From Neoscytalidium dimidiatum (taxonomy: Eukaryota; Ascomycota; Dothideomycetes; Botryosphaeriales; Botryosphaeriaceae): a stretch of 64,000 bases of DNA. Shown here in pieces: positions 32,274 through 44,219 of the stretch. The translations under genes were made by a program, and so were the position numbers. The stretch lies in contig CM074704.1 of NCBI GenBank assembly GCA_037367355.1, positions 1,550,001 through 1,614,000 on the forward strand, read 5' to 3'. The notes beneath the pieces are model-generated. The model searched no databases and was not told where the DNA came from. It saw nothing but the letters and a program-made list of their open reading frames with translations. Every line of letters begins with the position of its first letter. Position 1 is the first letter of the stretch.

Positions 32274-34173
32274 ATGGCCAAAGACAAGTCCAAGAAGCCT
32301 GCTGCCGCCCGGACGGCCTCAGACATGCAATTGAAGCTCACTGCCGACAAGGCCAAAATTGACTCGACTTTGGCCTCTCTTTTCGCGACCAGCGTGAGCC
32401 CAAGATTTCCCTGTTCAGCGCATAGCCAAATACTAATGCCGTATTCAGGTTGGCCCTGCAAAACCGCGCCCAAAAGAAGCCTATCACCAGGATCCGCCGA
32501 AGATTGCGCCCGACGCCGAAGTCGACGGAGAGGAAGACGAAGACGGCGTTGAGGAGGACGACGAGGAGGATCTTTCCAGCATTGACGAAGAGCTTCCCGA
32601 CGATGACGATGAGGAAGAAGAAGATGAGGATCGCGACGAGGCCAGGCCAGATGTTGAAGGCGCAAGCTCCGACGAGGACGCTGAGATCCCGGTCCACGAA
32701 TCCCTAGCCGCTGTTAGAGGCGAGAACTCACAACGCAAGCGCAAGCGCAAAGGCGATGAGGACGACCTGGAGGAGGTATACATGCGCAAGCTGGCAAAGG
32801 AGGAGGCCAAGGATGAGGCCAAGAGAAAGTCCGAGAGGAACAGCAAGCGCCAAAAGAAGGAGAATGGCGGCGCTTCCGAGATATCGGACCAGTCAGAAGA
32901 TGACAAGAGCAAAGAGGCTTCGTCTGAACAGGTTACTTCTGATGAGGAGCATGGACAGGAGGACAGCAGCGCTGGTGCGGATGCCGAGTCGGACTTCGAG
33001 GTACCCCAGCATGAGACCCAGGCGTCTGAGCGGGAGGACGACACCGACCTGGAGAGGGCGTCGCGCACCATCTTCCTGGGCAACGTCTCGATCAAAGCAG
33101 TTTCCGACAAGCCTGCAAAGAAGACGCTCGTCAAGCACATGTCATCATTCCTGTCTGAACTGCCCAAGCACGATCCTCCGCACAAGTTCGAGTCGATACG
33201 CTTCCGCTCGACCCCTTTCTCGACGTATATTCCAAAGAAAGCAGCATACGCCAAGAAGGAGATCTTGGAGGAGACTGCCCATAGTACAAACGCATACGTT
33301 GTGTACTCGACGCAGCAAGCTGCAAGGGAAGCCGCAAGGCGCCTGAATGGCACGGTAGTGCTAGATCGGCATCTGCGCGTAGACGTCGTCGCACACCCGG
33401 CTAAGACTGATCACCGTCGCTGCGTGTTCGTGGGAAACTTGGGCTTTGTCGATGATGAGAGCATGATCCAAGAAGCCGAAGCGAAGAGGATCGGCAAGGA
33501 GATCAGAAAGAAGAAGGAGCCGGGTGACGTGGAAGAAGGCCTGTGGAGAACGTTTGGTAAGGTCGGCACCGTTGAGAGCGTCAGGGTCGTTCGCGACCCG
33601 AAAACCCGCGTCGGCAAGGGTTTTGCGTATGTGCAATTCACGGTAAGCATGCAACCCCACAATTCGAAATCGAATCTTGATGAACGCTCGGTTAATAGTT
33701 ACCAGGATGAGAACGCAGTCGAAGCAGCTTTGTTGTACAACGACAAGAAATTTCCGCCCATGCTCCCCCGCAAACTCCGAGTTGTTCGCGCCAAGGCCAT
33801 CAAGCGCAACGCAAAGAACAATTCCACTACCTCAACTCGCCCGGTCACGTCCAACGGCGTTTACAACCGCAAGATCTCTGCTGAGGAGAAATCTTTACAA
33901 GGCCGTGCTGCTAAGCTGCTCGGCAAGGCCGGTGCGGCCAAGGTTCGGTCGAATAGCAAGCCCATCACGAAGACCAGATCCAAGAACGACGACAAGCCGG
34001 CGAACAGCTTCAAGAGTCCTGAGCAGTTTGTATTCGAGGGCCACCGTGCAAGCGAGAAACAAGGCAAGAGTGGCCTGAAGTTGGGTGGAAAGAAGAAGAG
34101 GGGTGGGAAGCCGACTTCGAGGAGCAGTAAGAGAGGCGCAGCTTGGAAGGCTGCAGGTGGGAAGAAGGCATGA
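32274..34173 (+). CDS. NOP12: Nucleolar RNA-binding protein Nop12
   Basis: A pre-25S rRNA processing factor in yeast. Exons 32274-32393, 32449-33642 and 33706-34173 give 593 residues. After MAKDKSKKPAAARTASDMQLKL comes a long acidic region and a Lys-rich block. The first RRM starts about residue 245 (RTIFLGNVSIK) and is extended by an insert holding SIRFRSTPFSTY and PKKAAY. The second starts about 363 (RRCVFVGNLGF) with GKGFAYVQF as RNP1. The C-terminus is strongly basic. The length and the split RRM pair match Nop12. Intron 2 (63 bp) is in frame and stop-free; retention would place 21 residues directly after RNP1. Confidence 0.92.
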
Positions 34174-34418
34174 TTGTTATTACCCTAACCTGCATTCACG
34201 GCGCTGGCATTGAGCGTCGAAAAATTGATGGTGTATTTTAGCGGGGCTAGTTACTCATGCCGTGACGGTCTTGTTCCTCTATGGAGTGTGGTAGGTGAAG
34301 GCTACAGTTAAGGGTCTCGACCACCGTCAGACCTATCATCAGGACAATGAGAGTCGGCATAAATTCAGTTTTTGGCCCGCGGCTATCCCTAAGCTACATT
34401 GCACATCTACAACCATCC

Positions 34419-37400
34419 CTACAAACCCAGCCTGAAGGTCGCCACCTCGAACGGCCTCAACTCAATCTCTACTCCATCATCCGTAATCACCAACTCCTCC
34501 TCATCATCTTCAAGCAAATTCGTCTTCCAAACCTTCTTGACTGGCACCTTGCCCCACTCGATCCTACCACGCGATCTTCCACCGAGCGAATCGTACACTC
34601 TGAGAATCACGCTCCTGCCAGACCTCTTGGGCAACTCACCGCGGGAGACGTCAACATCGTCCTCACCACGCTTGACCGTATCGAGGACAAGAGCGTCCGA
34701 CCCGACGATCTTGAAAGTCGAGAGGAGACCCGCGATGGCGGAGGGATCCGGGTGGGAGCGGTACTTGAGCGGGTGATTGAAGTTGAAAGCCGTGCGGACG
34801 GTAGTGGCGCCAACGGGGCCAGCGTGGGGGAGGATGGCATAGCGGATACGGTGCGAGCCCATGTCGGCGTGTGCATCCGGCGCCTTTGGAGCGCGAAGGA
34901 GGGACAGGCGCATGAGGTTGCCGCAGGTGGCAAAGCCGTACTTGGAGTCGTTCAAGATGGAGACGCCGTACCCTGATTCGGAAAGGTCGGCCCACTTGTG
35001 GCAGCAGACTTCGAACTTTGCCATATCCCAAGTCGTGTTGTAGTGTGTTGGGCGGCGGACGATGCCGAACTGCGTCTCGTATGATGCCTCCTGGTTGACG
35101 ATGTCGACTGGGAACTCCACCTTGAGGAACTTCATGTCTTCATGCCACTCAACCTCGCTTTCCATCTCCACGTAAGAAGGTTGCTCATTGACCGTTGCCG
35201 AGAGACTAATGGTCGTCTTGACCCAACTCTTGTCGCTGATTTTGGTTTCGGTGACCACACTGACGCGGTGCGGTCCGTCTTCTGCGATCGACCACTTGCT
35301 AGGCTTGAGCTCCTGTCGGGATTCAAGATGGTAGACCTCAACATCCCAAGCCTGCCAATAGAGCGGCTTGTCATCGAAGATAACAAGTTGGTTAGCCTTC
35401 TTGCCCTTCGGAATGATCTCACGCTTGGCCGCAAAGTCGTAGAGCGAGGTAATGACACCCTCATCAATCTCTACACGGTACTGGCTATTGGCGAGCTGAT
35501 ACGCATCCTTCCGAACCTCCTTTATAGAAACGGCACACTCTGATGAGGCGCGCTTCACATTGAGAATACCAGTATTGCCTTCAGCCAAAGCATAAGACGA
35601 GTCCGGGAGTCTAGCAATTTCACTGCGACTCCATGGAAGAGTGTTCAAAGCAACTAGCTTGCTGCCGGATTTTGGCTTGTCATCGAATCCAAGAGCACTT
35701 AGCGCATCGGAGAGAAGCTTTTCACCGGTTTGGAAGACTTTCTCATAGAGCTAAATATTGTAAGTAATTGTTTCGATCAGGGTCGTAGACTGAGCTTACC
35801 TCGTCAGAATCATCATAGCACATCTCAATGGAGCTTCCAGGCAAGCAGTCGTGGAACTGACACAAGAGGGTTGCCTCCCACATATCATCAATAGCCTCCT
35901 TGGGATACTTATAAGACGATTTTTCGCTCTTGAGAAGATCCTTGATACTGGCAAGAGTAGCCAGGTATTCGATATCGTGCAACAAAATCTCAGAGGACCG
36001 GTTATTGCGCTTGTTGTTAGCCTGTGTTGTGTAGGTGCCCCGGTGCAGCTCAAAGTATAGCTCTCCGTACCAGGTCACAAAGTCAGTGCCCTCTTCGGCC
36101 TTCTTTTCCAGTTTCTCGAAAAATTCGTCGACCGAGCCCCCCATTTTGACTCGTGGGAGGAGGCCGACAGTGTCGCTGATAGCACGACAACGTCTCAGCT
36201 TCTCGATATGCTCCCACGTTGGACCCCCGCCACCGTCGCCCTTGCCGAAGACAAGCAGAGAAGTGGCATCTTGGTCGAGAGACTTATGTTGGGTAACGCT
36301 ACGCTTGACGTCTCCGAAGTGTGCCTCGGCAGTATACGTCTCTGCCGGAGCCATGTGGCAGATCACCTGGCTACCATCTAGCGACACCCAGTTGAAAGTG
36401 GTGTGCGGGAAGTTGTTGATGTTGTTCCAACTCAGCTTCTGGGTGAAGAATCTTGTCATGCCAGCCAGTCGGCACAGCTGAGGGAGCTGTGTTGAGTACC
36501 CAAATGTGTCAGGCAACCAGAAAGTCTTGCACCTTTGACCAAAGCGGCTCTCAAAGAACCGCTGACCATACACGAATTGGCGCACTAGTGATTCTCCGCT
36601 CGGCATGTTTGTGTCATGCTCGACCCAGCTGCCACCAATTGGCTGGAACCTCCCCTCTTTGACCTTGGCTTTGACGCGATCGTAGACCGAAGGATACAGC
36701 TGCTCAAGCCACTTGTACTGCTGAGCCTGGGAGCAGCAGAAGCGAAGCTCCGGGTAACGATCCATCAGGTCACATTGGTTGGACCACGAGCGTGCGATCT
36801 TGCGCTTGGTCTCCGCCCACGGCCAGAGCCAGCAGGTATCAATGTGGCAGTGACCGATACCATTCACAATAGCTTCCTGTGGGCCGTCGTACACGGCTGG
36901 GGAGTCCACCTTATCTCCCAGATACTTCTTGGCAATTTTGCGGCCTTCTCCAATAGCCTCAGGACTGCCGTTTCCAGCAATAAAAGCATCCATGATGGAG
37001 TTGCAAATCTGCAGCGCTTCGTGAGACTCCCAGGAATCTCCAGGGAACTCTCGTGCGCAATCTGGGCCAAGTTAGTATTTGCCCAAGACGCATAGGTTCA
37101 AAGACGCACCTCCGATGATCCAGAAATCAATGTAGAGAGCTCGTGCATCCAGGTTAATGGCCACAATGTCAGCTTTGGTCAGCTGGAAGTACTTGTTCGG
37201 ATCAGGTGGCTGAATGGAGTCGCCGCCGGGGGCGTTGCCGAACATGCCATTGCACGCCATTTCGATATAGAAGACATGCTCCTTGCCATCCCTATAGCTG
37301 TCCGGCAGTATCCATTCCGTCCTCTCACCACCACCTGTCAGACCATGCACAGGCTTGCCATCCGCGGTCCAGATCAGGCCCTCGTTGTTAGCATCCCAAT

Positions 37401-37840
37401 GGAACTCGAGATGGTTCTTGTGGCGGAGGTCGTCGGGCACGGTCAGGTGGATGCGGAACCAATGGGTCGACCAGCTGGGACCAAACCACTCGCCGACGCC
37501 AGAGGGGCGGAAGTCGTGCCTCGTAGCTTCTTCGAAGGTTGGGCGGGTCAGGTCAGGCGGCGAATAAACGTAGAGCTTGACGTGATCGCCGCCGGAAGCG
37601 CGGCCTTCAGTGATCTTGCTGGGCAAGCGTCAGCAGGCACTCCTCAAGTGACAGTCAAAGACGAGCCCAGTTGGCAACTCACGGCAAAAGTCCCTTGGAA
37701 TAGTATTGGCCGCCAGAGGTAAACTGGCGCAGGCGATCGAGGTAGATCTTGTGGATCTGTTTGCCTACTGGACCAGCAGCAAGCTTGGGATACTCCTTCT
37801 GCGGAACCATTCTGGATGGAAGATGGGTTTCGCCGCCCAT
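34419..37840 (-). CDS. AMS1: Alpha-mannosidase, vacuolar/cytosolic type (GH38)
   Basis: Trims free oligomannosides; yeast Ams1 reaches the vacuole by selective autophagy (Cvt pathway). Exons 37683-37840, 37110-37618, 35800-37061 and 34419-35750 give 1086 residues, the usual Ams1 length. The start at ATG 37840 (MGGETHLPSRM) is the first ATG in the frame. GH38 landmarks are GIGHCHIDTCWLWPW (zinc ligands, about 290), FWLPDTFGYS with the nucleophile Asp (about 402), HDTNMPSGESLVRQF, and LCQFHDCLPGSSIEMCYDD. No signal peptide, which fits cytosolic synthesis. The domain is complete, so the gene is probably functional. Convergent with NOP12 across 245 bp. Confidence 0.94.
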
Positions 37841-38557
37841 GGTTTGGTGAAGAAGCGTTGAGGTAGTCGTGGGCAAGCTATTTGTGTTCCTAGAGGACAG
37901 GAGCTTGGGGGGTAGCTGCAGCAGCTTACATGTCCTTGCAGCTTCCCAGCCGTGTCAGCCCCAGCGCCGTCGCGCTAACGGGAGCTTTGGGTTCGCGGAC
38001 CCCGCTCCAGCTAACCCCGGACGACCTACTCAGGGGTCACCAGACGCACTGTGCGAGCCTTCGCCCAGCTCAGCCCGGCCCCGTGCACATCATGCCATCA
38101 CAAGTACTTCGTCTTGAGTACGTTGTCCGACAGGCTGCCGTGCTCGTTGGTCAGAGAAAGCTAGATGGAACTCAACCGCTCGATCAATTTCATATCCATG
38201 CTGAGCTTTTGCCATCGGGAGGCCCAGGACGAAAGCGCCGAACAGTGCTGCTGATGTCAAAGTGGTTGCGTTCCTGCCCGATGTCCATGTAATCCACGTT
38301 CCCTAAGCAGCCTCGTGGTGTTTCTGCAGAGAAACGACACATCTGAATGTGGCAAGCGAAGGTATGCAGAGGTATTGCTTTCATCAATGCTACAGGCGTA
38401 AGGCTTGCAACCTGTCTAAACCACCGAGCCGACCCGCCCATAGTATCTCGGTATTCATTGAAAAGAGAATCGCTCTAACGCCGTCACACGAGCTCCCTAG
38501 CTATGCTGCATTCCGCTCCGCCTGCATGCGCTTCGTTGATGAACGCTGTCCAACGCC
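37841..38557. other. Intergenic region, no gene seen
   Basis: 717 bases holding the AMS1 promoter and the SNX4 3' flank. No clear gene, repeat or RNA was recognised. Confidence 0.6.
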
Positions 38558-39956
38558 TCAAGCAGCGGCGGCTGCGGCAGCAGCTTGAGCCTGATCCTTC
38601 TGTTCCCGTTCCATCTGCTCGAGGAAGATCTCCCATGTCTCCGCCGTATTCGCGAAGAAGTCGATGTGGGCGTCCGCCAAGTCTCCCAAAGTGTCCTTGA
38701 ACTCTAGGGCCTTGATACGCTCGAAGTCGGCCACCTCTTTGACTGTCTGCTCATCGAACGCCTCGGATGTCCTCTTCGCGTTCTCGACCTCGCGTGTTAG
38801 ACGCTCAATCTGCAGCTCAAGCTTGCGCACACGATCGCGTCGGCTTTGCTCGTGATCCACACCACGAATATCTTCCACCTTGGCACGCAGGAATCCAGAC
38901 GCGCCGAGTGCGGCTGTGCTTGAAGCGCTGGCAAGCGTGTCGCGGTCGGCTGCGGCCTTCGTCAAGTAGTCCGTCAAGCTTTCGAAATCAAGTTGCTTGT
39001 TCTCGCGCGTCTTTAGAAGCAACTTGACGGCATCAATGTAGGCGTCCATATCCCGGAGGGAGCCCAGATAATCATGCTCGGTATGGTTGTGCAGCCCCCG
39101 GAGCCCTTGGCTCGTTGTCTCAACACTTGTGGCAAAACTTGTGAGCGATTGCTCGACACCGGGCTCCAGTGCGACCAGCTTCTGGCATTGCGCCGCAAGG
39201 TCGGCATAGTCGGTTGATAGATCGCCTTGCCGCCGCGCCACTCGCGCAACGACCTTCTCCACCAGGCTTAAATCCTCATCTAGCTTGTCTGCCCGATCGC
39301 GCACGTCTAAGAAGCGCTTGTCCGGCTTGTGGACCTTGCTAAATGCGCCCATGAGCGTGTCCGTGAAGCTATCAAATACCCCGCCCGAGCCTTGATCCCC
39401 ACTGGCGCCGCTGAGGCTCCGCGTGGGCCGGGACCGCATCGTCTGGTTCCAGTCACTGCTTTCAAGAAACAGAAGAAGGATCGCGGAGCGGCGGAGGACC
39501 GGATGCTGTGTCAAGCGCTTCAGGAAGCGTCGCAATGAGCTCGCTCTCCGCTGCGTGAAGTCCGGACCGAAGCGGTCTCCCCGCACGTATTCCATCTTGT
39601 GCTTGTCGGGCAATGGAGGCACAGCGCATTGCGGGTACTCTTTAGTTAGTGTCTTCCAGAGGAAAACGAAATCTGTAAAGCGCCGTCGCACGCTGAATTC
39701 GGGCCGCTGGAAGGACTGGAAGTCGCTCTGTGTTAAGACGGCAAGTGTCAGCCAGCATTCTATCTCTATCCGCTCCAAAGCTGATTACGAGAACAACACT
39801 GCTGTAGGAAAAGCGTATGGGAGGAGAAGGGGGGGGGGTGTTTACCCGGGTCGTGACGAGGTAAGATATGTAGGCATCCTTGGTGCCGTCGTTCTCTTTC
39901 TGCGGCTTATCCACAGTGCAGTCGAGGACGCCTTCGCTGAAGTCTGCATTAGCCAT
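38558..39956 (-). CDS. SNX4: Sorting nexin-4 (PX-BAR)
   Basis: Endosomal PX-BAR protein that recycles cargo and supports selective autophagy (yeast Snx4/Atg24). Exons 39846-39956 and 38558-39727 give 426 residues. The N-terminus DCTVDKPQKENDGTKDAYISY leads across a 118-bp intron into the PX domain: SDFQSFQRPEFSVRRRFTDF, with the phosphoinositide-binding RRF-x-DF, then PPLPDKHK and RRASSLRRFLKRLTQHP. A long helical region (about 160-410) is the BAR domain. The protein ends in an unusual run of alanines. The start used is the first ATG in the exon; fungal Snx4 often has a longer disordered leader, so an upstream exon is possible. Confidence 0.9.
39829..39838 (+). repeat. Poly-G run (G10) in the SNX4 intron
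   Basis: A run of ten G, read as C10 on the sense strand, close to the intron's 5' splice site (donor at 39845). Confidence 0.85.
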
Positions 39957-40526
39957 GGCGAATACGGTTGATGCAGGGTCTTCGGCGGTTGAACGAGAAG
40001 CGGGTGATGTTGTAGGTCCGTTGGGCTCTGAAGCGGGACAGCTGCAGATCCAGGGCAGGCGTGTTGTGAGGTTGGAGTCCGAGCTTGCACGATGACGAAG
40101 GTGACGGCTGCGGGTGAGCGAGCCCACCAAGCGGCGGGAGCATCGGCCCCGGCCGGCATGCACTCCGGCGTGCACGCGAATATCAACTTTCACTGCTCAC
40201 TTTGACGCGCTTGGCCCCTCCGTTTCATTCGGAGCTTTCCTTGGTGGAATTCCGATTCAAACATCTATTTGGTCCGCTTACTTCTAGGAAATGCCAATCA
40301 GTCATAGCATGAGGCGATCCCTCATGCGATCGCAGTTTCTCGTTGGGAAATCATGAAATTCTACACAACTCGTCCTCGAGCTACCCAATCAAGTCGGAAA
40401 CGACCGATGGTTCCAGCAAAGCCAGCGCGATATGACGGCGGCGGGTACCCCAACGCCAATAACTCCGGGCTTCCAGATATTACATTTGCCTCCAAGCAAT
40501 ACATTTAAAGTTTGGGTCTTTGCCGC
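39957..40526. other. Intergenic region upstream of SNX4
   Basis: 570 bases with the SNX4 promoter and the 3' flank of the adenylate kinase gene. The SNX4 frame stays open for some distance upstream of its ATG, which is why a longer N-terminus cannot be excluded. No other gene was seen. Confidence 0.5.
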
Positions 40527-41385
40527 CTATACTCCAAACCTCTTCTCGAACTCCTTAAATAGTCGAGGACTAATTTCGTCGCTCGAATTGCCCTCTACTT
40601 CCCACAGAACCCCCTTCTTCTCGTAATGCTCTAGCAGAGGAGCGCTTGTCTCCTCGAACTTCTTCAGCCGTGCCAGCCAAACCTCCGGGCTGTCATCTGC
40701 GCGCCTGGTCAATTGCTCGCCAGTGATATCGTCGCAGCCGGGCACCTTCGGAGGATTGAATGTGGTATTGTAGACTCGACCAGAAGGTTCGTGGACCCAT
40801 CGGTTGCAAATACGGTCAAGGATGACTTCGACTGGTGTCTTGAGGTTGACCACCAGATTGATAGGAATGATGTCATCGATCCGCTTCGCCTGGGGGGCGG
40901 TGCGCGGAAAGCCGTCGAGGATGAAGGAAGCCGAAGGAGAGTCCGAGTAGCTGAACTTGGACGTGTTGAAGGGTGAAGGAATGAAGACGTCGTCCACACT
41001 GTCAAGCGGGATTTCCGCATCGGGAGCAGCGAAATTGACCTGGTACGGCCTCACCGCGTCGGGGACGAGCCAACCGCGAGTGTTGAGTTCGTTGATGATT
41101 AGGCGAACCATCATCGTGTCTGGCACAAGCGCACCGGTTTTCATCTTTATCTCGGCTTGGATGCCTAGTGCGCGATCGGCGTTAGAGAGTGCAATCGGCA
41201 GCGCAAAGCAGAGGCGACAAACCCAGAGGCGTGCGGTTGCGCACGTTGTTGCGCAAGAGGTCGCCGGAACTGATGGAGCTTAGCTGGGGGAAGCGCTTCA
41301 TGAGACGCTCTGTCTGCGTGCCTTTGCCTACGCCAGGCGCGCCGACGAGAATGACGCGCGCGGCTCTGGCGAGGTCCCGAACCAT
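40527..41385 (-). CDS. ADK2: Adenylate kinase, mitochondrial GTP:AMP type (AK3/Adk2-like)
   Basis: Transfers phosphate from a nucleoside triphosphate to AMP. Exons 41223-41385 and 40527-41164 give 266 residues. The P-loop GAPGVGKGT is at about 15-23; SISSGDLLRNNV, FILDGFPRTAPQ and RWVHEPSGRVYN follow, then NPPKVPGCDDITGE of the lid and LTRRADDSPEVWLARL. The lid has no four-Cys zinc site, as in AK3-type enzymes. Between the AMP-binding helix and FILDGFPRT there is an extra 40-odd-residue segment (about 88-132), longer than in animal AK3. The 58-bp intron has a GTTTGT donor. Adk2 rather than Adk1 is inferred from lid sequence. Divergent from MDM38. Confidence 0.86.
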
Positions 41386-42473
41386 GGCGAAAGTGTCGGC
41401 TGATGCTGGATTATCACAAGATGGGTATCGACTGTTGACTGCGACCAAGCGAGGAAAAAGCGAGGGCGTCGAGCCTTCGGGAAAGAGGGTGAACAAGAAC
41501 AGGTCAGAAAAGCATAGCGCCCGAGGTGGTCGCAGGAAATGAAATAGGGTACACGGGACGGAGGTCGAAGGAGCTCGGCGCACGAAAAGGAAGCAAGCCA
41601 AAGTCAATCGCGCAAGCCGTCAGCGACGGACTTTGGGTGGGGGAAGCGTTGAGCTCCAATCAGCCGAGGGTTCCCGGCGAGTCATGCACTTTCTCGAGTA
41701 ATCACCGCGCTGTCATTGCAGGCGACAGGAACACCACCACAGCGAGCACCGACCGCCGATGCTGTCTTTCTGCTGAGCATAGCCCGGACGGCACGGCTGA
41801 GCCAGTTCATGTCAAAGAACGGACGCGCCTGTCGGCTAGTGAGGGCCTAGTCAGTACTGCGCGATGCTCACTCGGACAAAGGCGGACGAATGCTTCGACC
41901 GTGGCACGTGTAGCTGCCTCGCTGGAGCGGTGGTGCGCAAACGGGCACAAAGCAACGGCAGCGGACGAGCGAGGAACGAGACGGCCAGCGTAGCACAGCA
42001 CAGCACAGCACAGCACAGCTGGCCTTGCAGTCCATATACTGTGCGCAATGGGCCAGCGCCTCCCCAGCGCAGCAGCAGTCCCCGCCAACGAGCGCTCACC
42101 GGTCCGTCTCAGGACTCCGACATCGCCCGAGTGTACGCACATGTCGGCGGCGAACACGTCGGCGCTGGCTCCATCGGCCCTCGCCCCATTCGGCGGCGCA
42201 CGCTCGAGACACTGTTCGGCGTTCGGGCGCGCGGCGTGCGGGTTCCAGAAGCGTGACGAAGCCGCCAAGCCCAGGCTCCCCTGCCGCCGATCCTCGCTGC
42301 TTACCGGAATTTGCTGCTTAGCTGCCGCTGACAACCTGCAAACGTTGAAGCAACTTCCACATCGTCGCATTTCTCCCATCCATCGACTTCGCTTCCACGG
42401 CCATCGCCCCTCCTTGACCGACAATTTGTCCTATCGCCGCTGTCGCTCTCTTCACGCCTGAGCTGCGCTCAGC
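41386..42473. promoter_or_regulatory. Divergent promoter region, ADK2-type gene and MDM38
   Basis: A 1.09-kb region between two genes for mitochondrial proteins. It contains a pentamer tandem repeat at 41992-42016. Open frames inside it overlap on both strands and carry no domain. Confidence 0.5.
41992..42016. repeat. Tandem pentamer repeat AGCAC x5
   Basis: Five exact copies of AGCAC, continuing into a partial copy. Located in the divergent promoter between the adenylate kinase gene and MDM38. Confidence 0.9.
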
Positions 42474-44219
42474 ATGTCTTTCAACCGCTCCGCCTCCAGG
42501 GTGACGCCAATCCTCCTGAGGACCGCTTCCAGAACTCCGCGCAGAATCCCCAGATCGCTTCCCCGCGAGATCTCAGCAATCGCCATCCTCATTCCCAGAC
42601 ACGGCTATGCCACAGACACATCAACATCCTCCCAGTCGGGAAGCACCTTTCCCCCGCCCGGCTTCAACGCCGAGGAGGCGAAGAAGCCCCTTCCCAAGGA
42701 CGGCCAGCAGAACGCGCAGTCCACCAAGTCCACATTGAAGTCGCAAGCCGACAGAGACTCTATCGACATCGAAATCCCTAGGAACGGCCCAACTGCGCAT
42801 CCCAAGACCGATGCCGCCGAGGCGCAGAGCTTGACCGAGCTGGCTGCGGAGAAGGCGACCGCAGACGAAACAGAGGAGAAAAAGCTCGCTAAGAAAACCG
42901 AAGAGCACAAGAAGCTCACTCTTTGGCAAAAGGTCAAGAAGGAGGCAAACCACTACTGGGACGGCACGAAGCTGCTAGCGACTGAAGTGAAAATCAGCTC
43001 TAAGCTTGCCCTGAAAATGGCTGCGGGTTATGAACTTACTCGCCGCGAGAACAGACAGGTGTGCTTCTAGATCTCTGGCTTCCGAGATCGCACATTAGCT
43101 AATCTGCGCACAGCTCCGTCGTACGGTCCAAGATCTCGGCCGTCTCGTGCCCTTCTCTGTTTTCGTCCTCGTGCCTTTTGCCGAACTCCTCCTGCCCGTT
43201 GCATTGAAGCTGTTCCCCAACATGCTTCCCAGCACCTACGAGGGCCAGAAGGCCAAGGACAACAAGATGAAGAGCATGCGCGCAACCCGCAAAGAAGTCA
43301 GCGACTTCCTACGGCAGACGCTGCAGGAAGGTGGTCTGCCTGTCAGTGCTGCGAATGCCCAACGCGAAGAATTCACCGAGTTCTTCCGCAAGGTAAGCTC
43401 TTTTATAGCAATGAAAGTATCGATAGGGCACTAACATGTGACCAGATCCGCAGCACTGGTGAGGATCCGACGCAGGCCGACGTTATCAAGGTCTGCAAGA
43501 TCTTCAAAGATGACCTGACTCTGGACAACCTGTCTCGCCCTCAACTCGTTGGTATCTGCAAATACCTGGGCCTCAACACTTTTGGTACCGACAACATTCT
43601 TCGCTACCAGATCCGTCATCGCATGCGCCAGATCAAGCGCGATGATAAAATGATCTTCATCGAGGGCGTTGACACGCTCTCCGTCCCCGAACTTCAAACC
43701 GCGTGTGCAAGCCGTGGCCTACGTACTCACGGTGTCAGCCCGGCTCGCCTTCGGGAAGATCTCCAGATGTGGCTGGATCTCCGTCTCAAGTATGGTGTCC
43801 CGTCAACGCTCCTCGTCTTGAGCAATGCTTTCATGTATGGCCAAGGCAAGGAGACCGAGATGGAGACTCAGATCGATGCTCTCAAGGCCGTTTTATCCAG
43901 CATCCCTGAAGAGCTCTTCCACGAGATCGAGCTCGAAGTGCACACTGCCGAGGGTGCTGCGACCAACAAGCAGCGCCTCGAGGTCCTGAAGGAGCAGCAA
44001 GAGCTCATCGAGGAAGAGAACGAGCAGAGTGACAGCAGCCAGGCTGCATCGACATCCTCTGCGCCAAAAGATGACAAGGACATCGATGAGAAGGAGGAGG
44101 CCGAGGCTGAGGAGAAACAACAGGCACAAGCCGCTGAGCAGACAAAGGGAGATAAGTCAGCTGCGGAAAAGCAGAACGTCGAAGCCAAGAAAGCTGAGCA
44201 GGAAGCTGAGAAGGTTTAA
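42474..44219 (+). CDS. MDM38: Mdm38/LETM1 inner mitochondrial membrane protein
   Basis: Acts in K+/H+ homeostasis and in membrane association of mitochondrial ribosomes. Exons 42474-43058, 43114-43392 and 43446-44219 give 545 residues. The first 45 residues are Arg/Ser-rich with no acids, a mitochondrial presequence. A single membrane segment lies at about 206-230 (LVPFSVFVLVPFAELLLPVAL). The LETM1 domain follows: PNMLPSTYEG, FRKIRSTGEDPTQADVIKV, LSRPQLVGICKYLGLNTFG, LRYQIRHRMRQIKRDD and LDLRLKYGVPSTLLVLSNAF. The C-terminus is a charged, Glu/Lys/Ala-rich probable coiled coil. All splice joins keep the frame. Confidence 0.95.

Noticed and set aside
37841..37876. Upstream extension of AMS1
   Set aside because: It would begin at a TTG codon; the first ATG in frame is at 37840.
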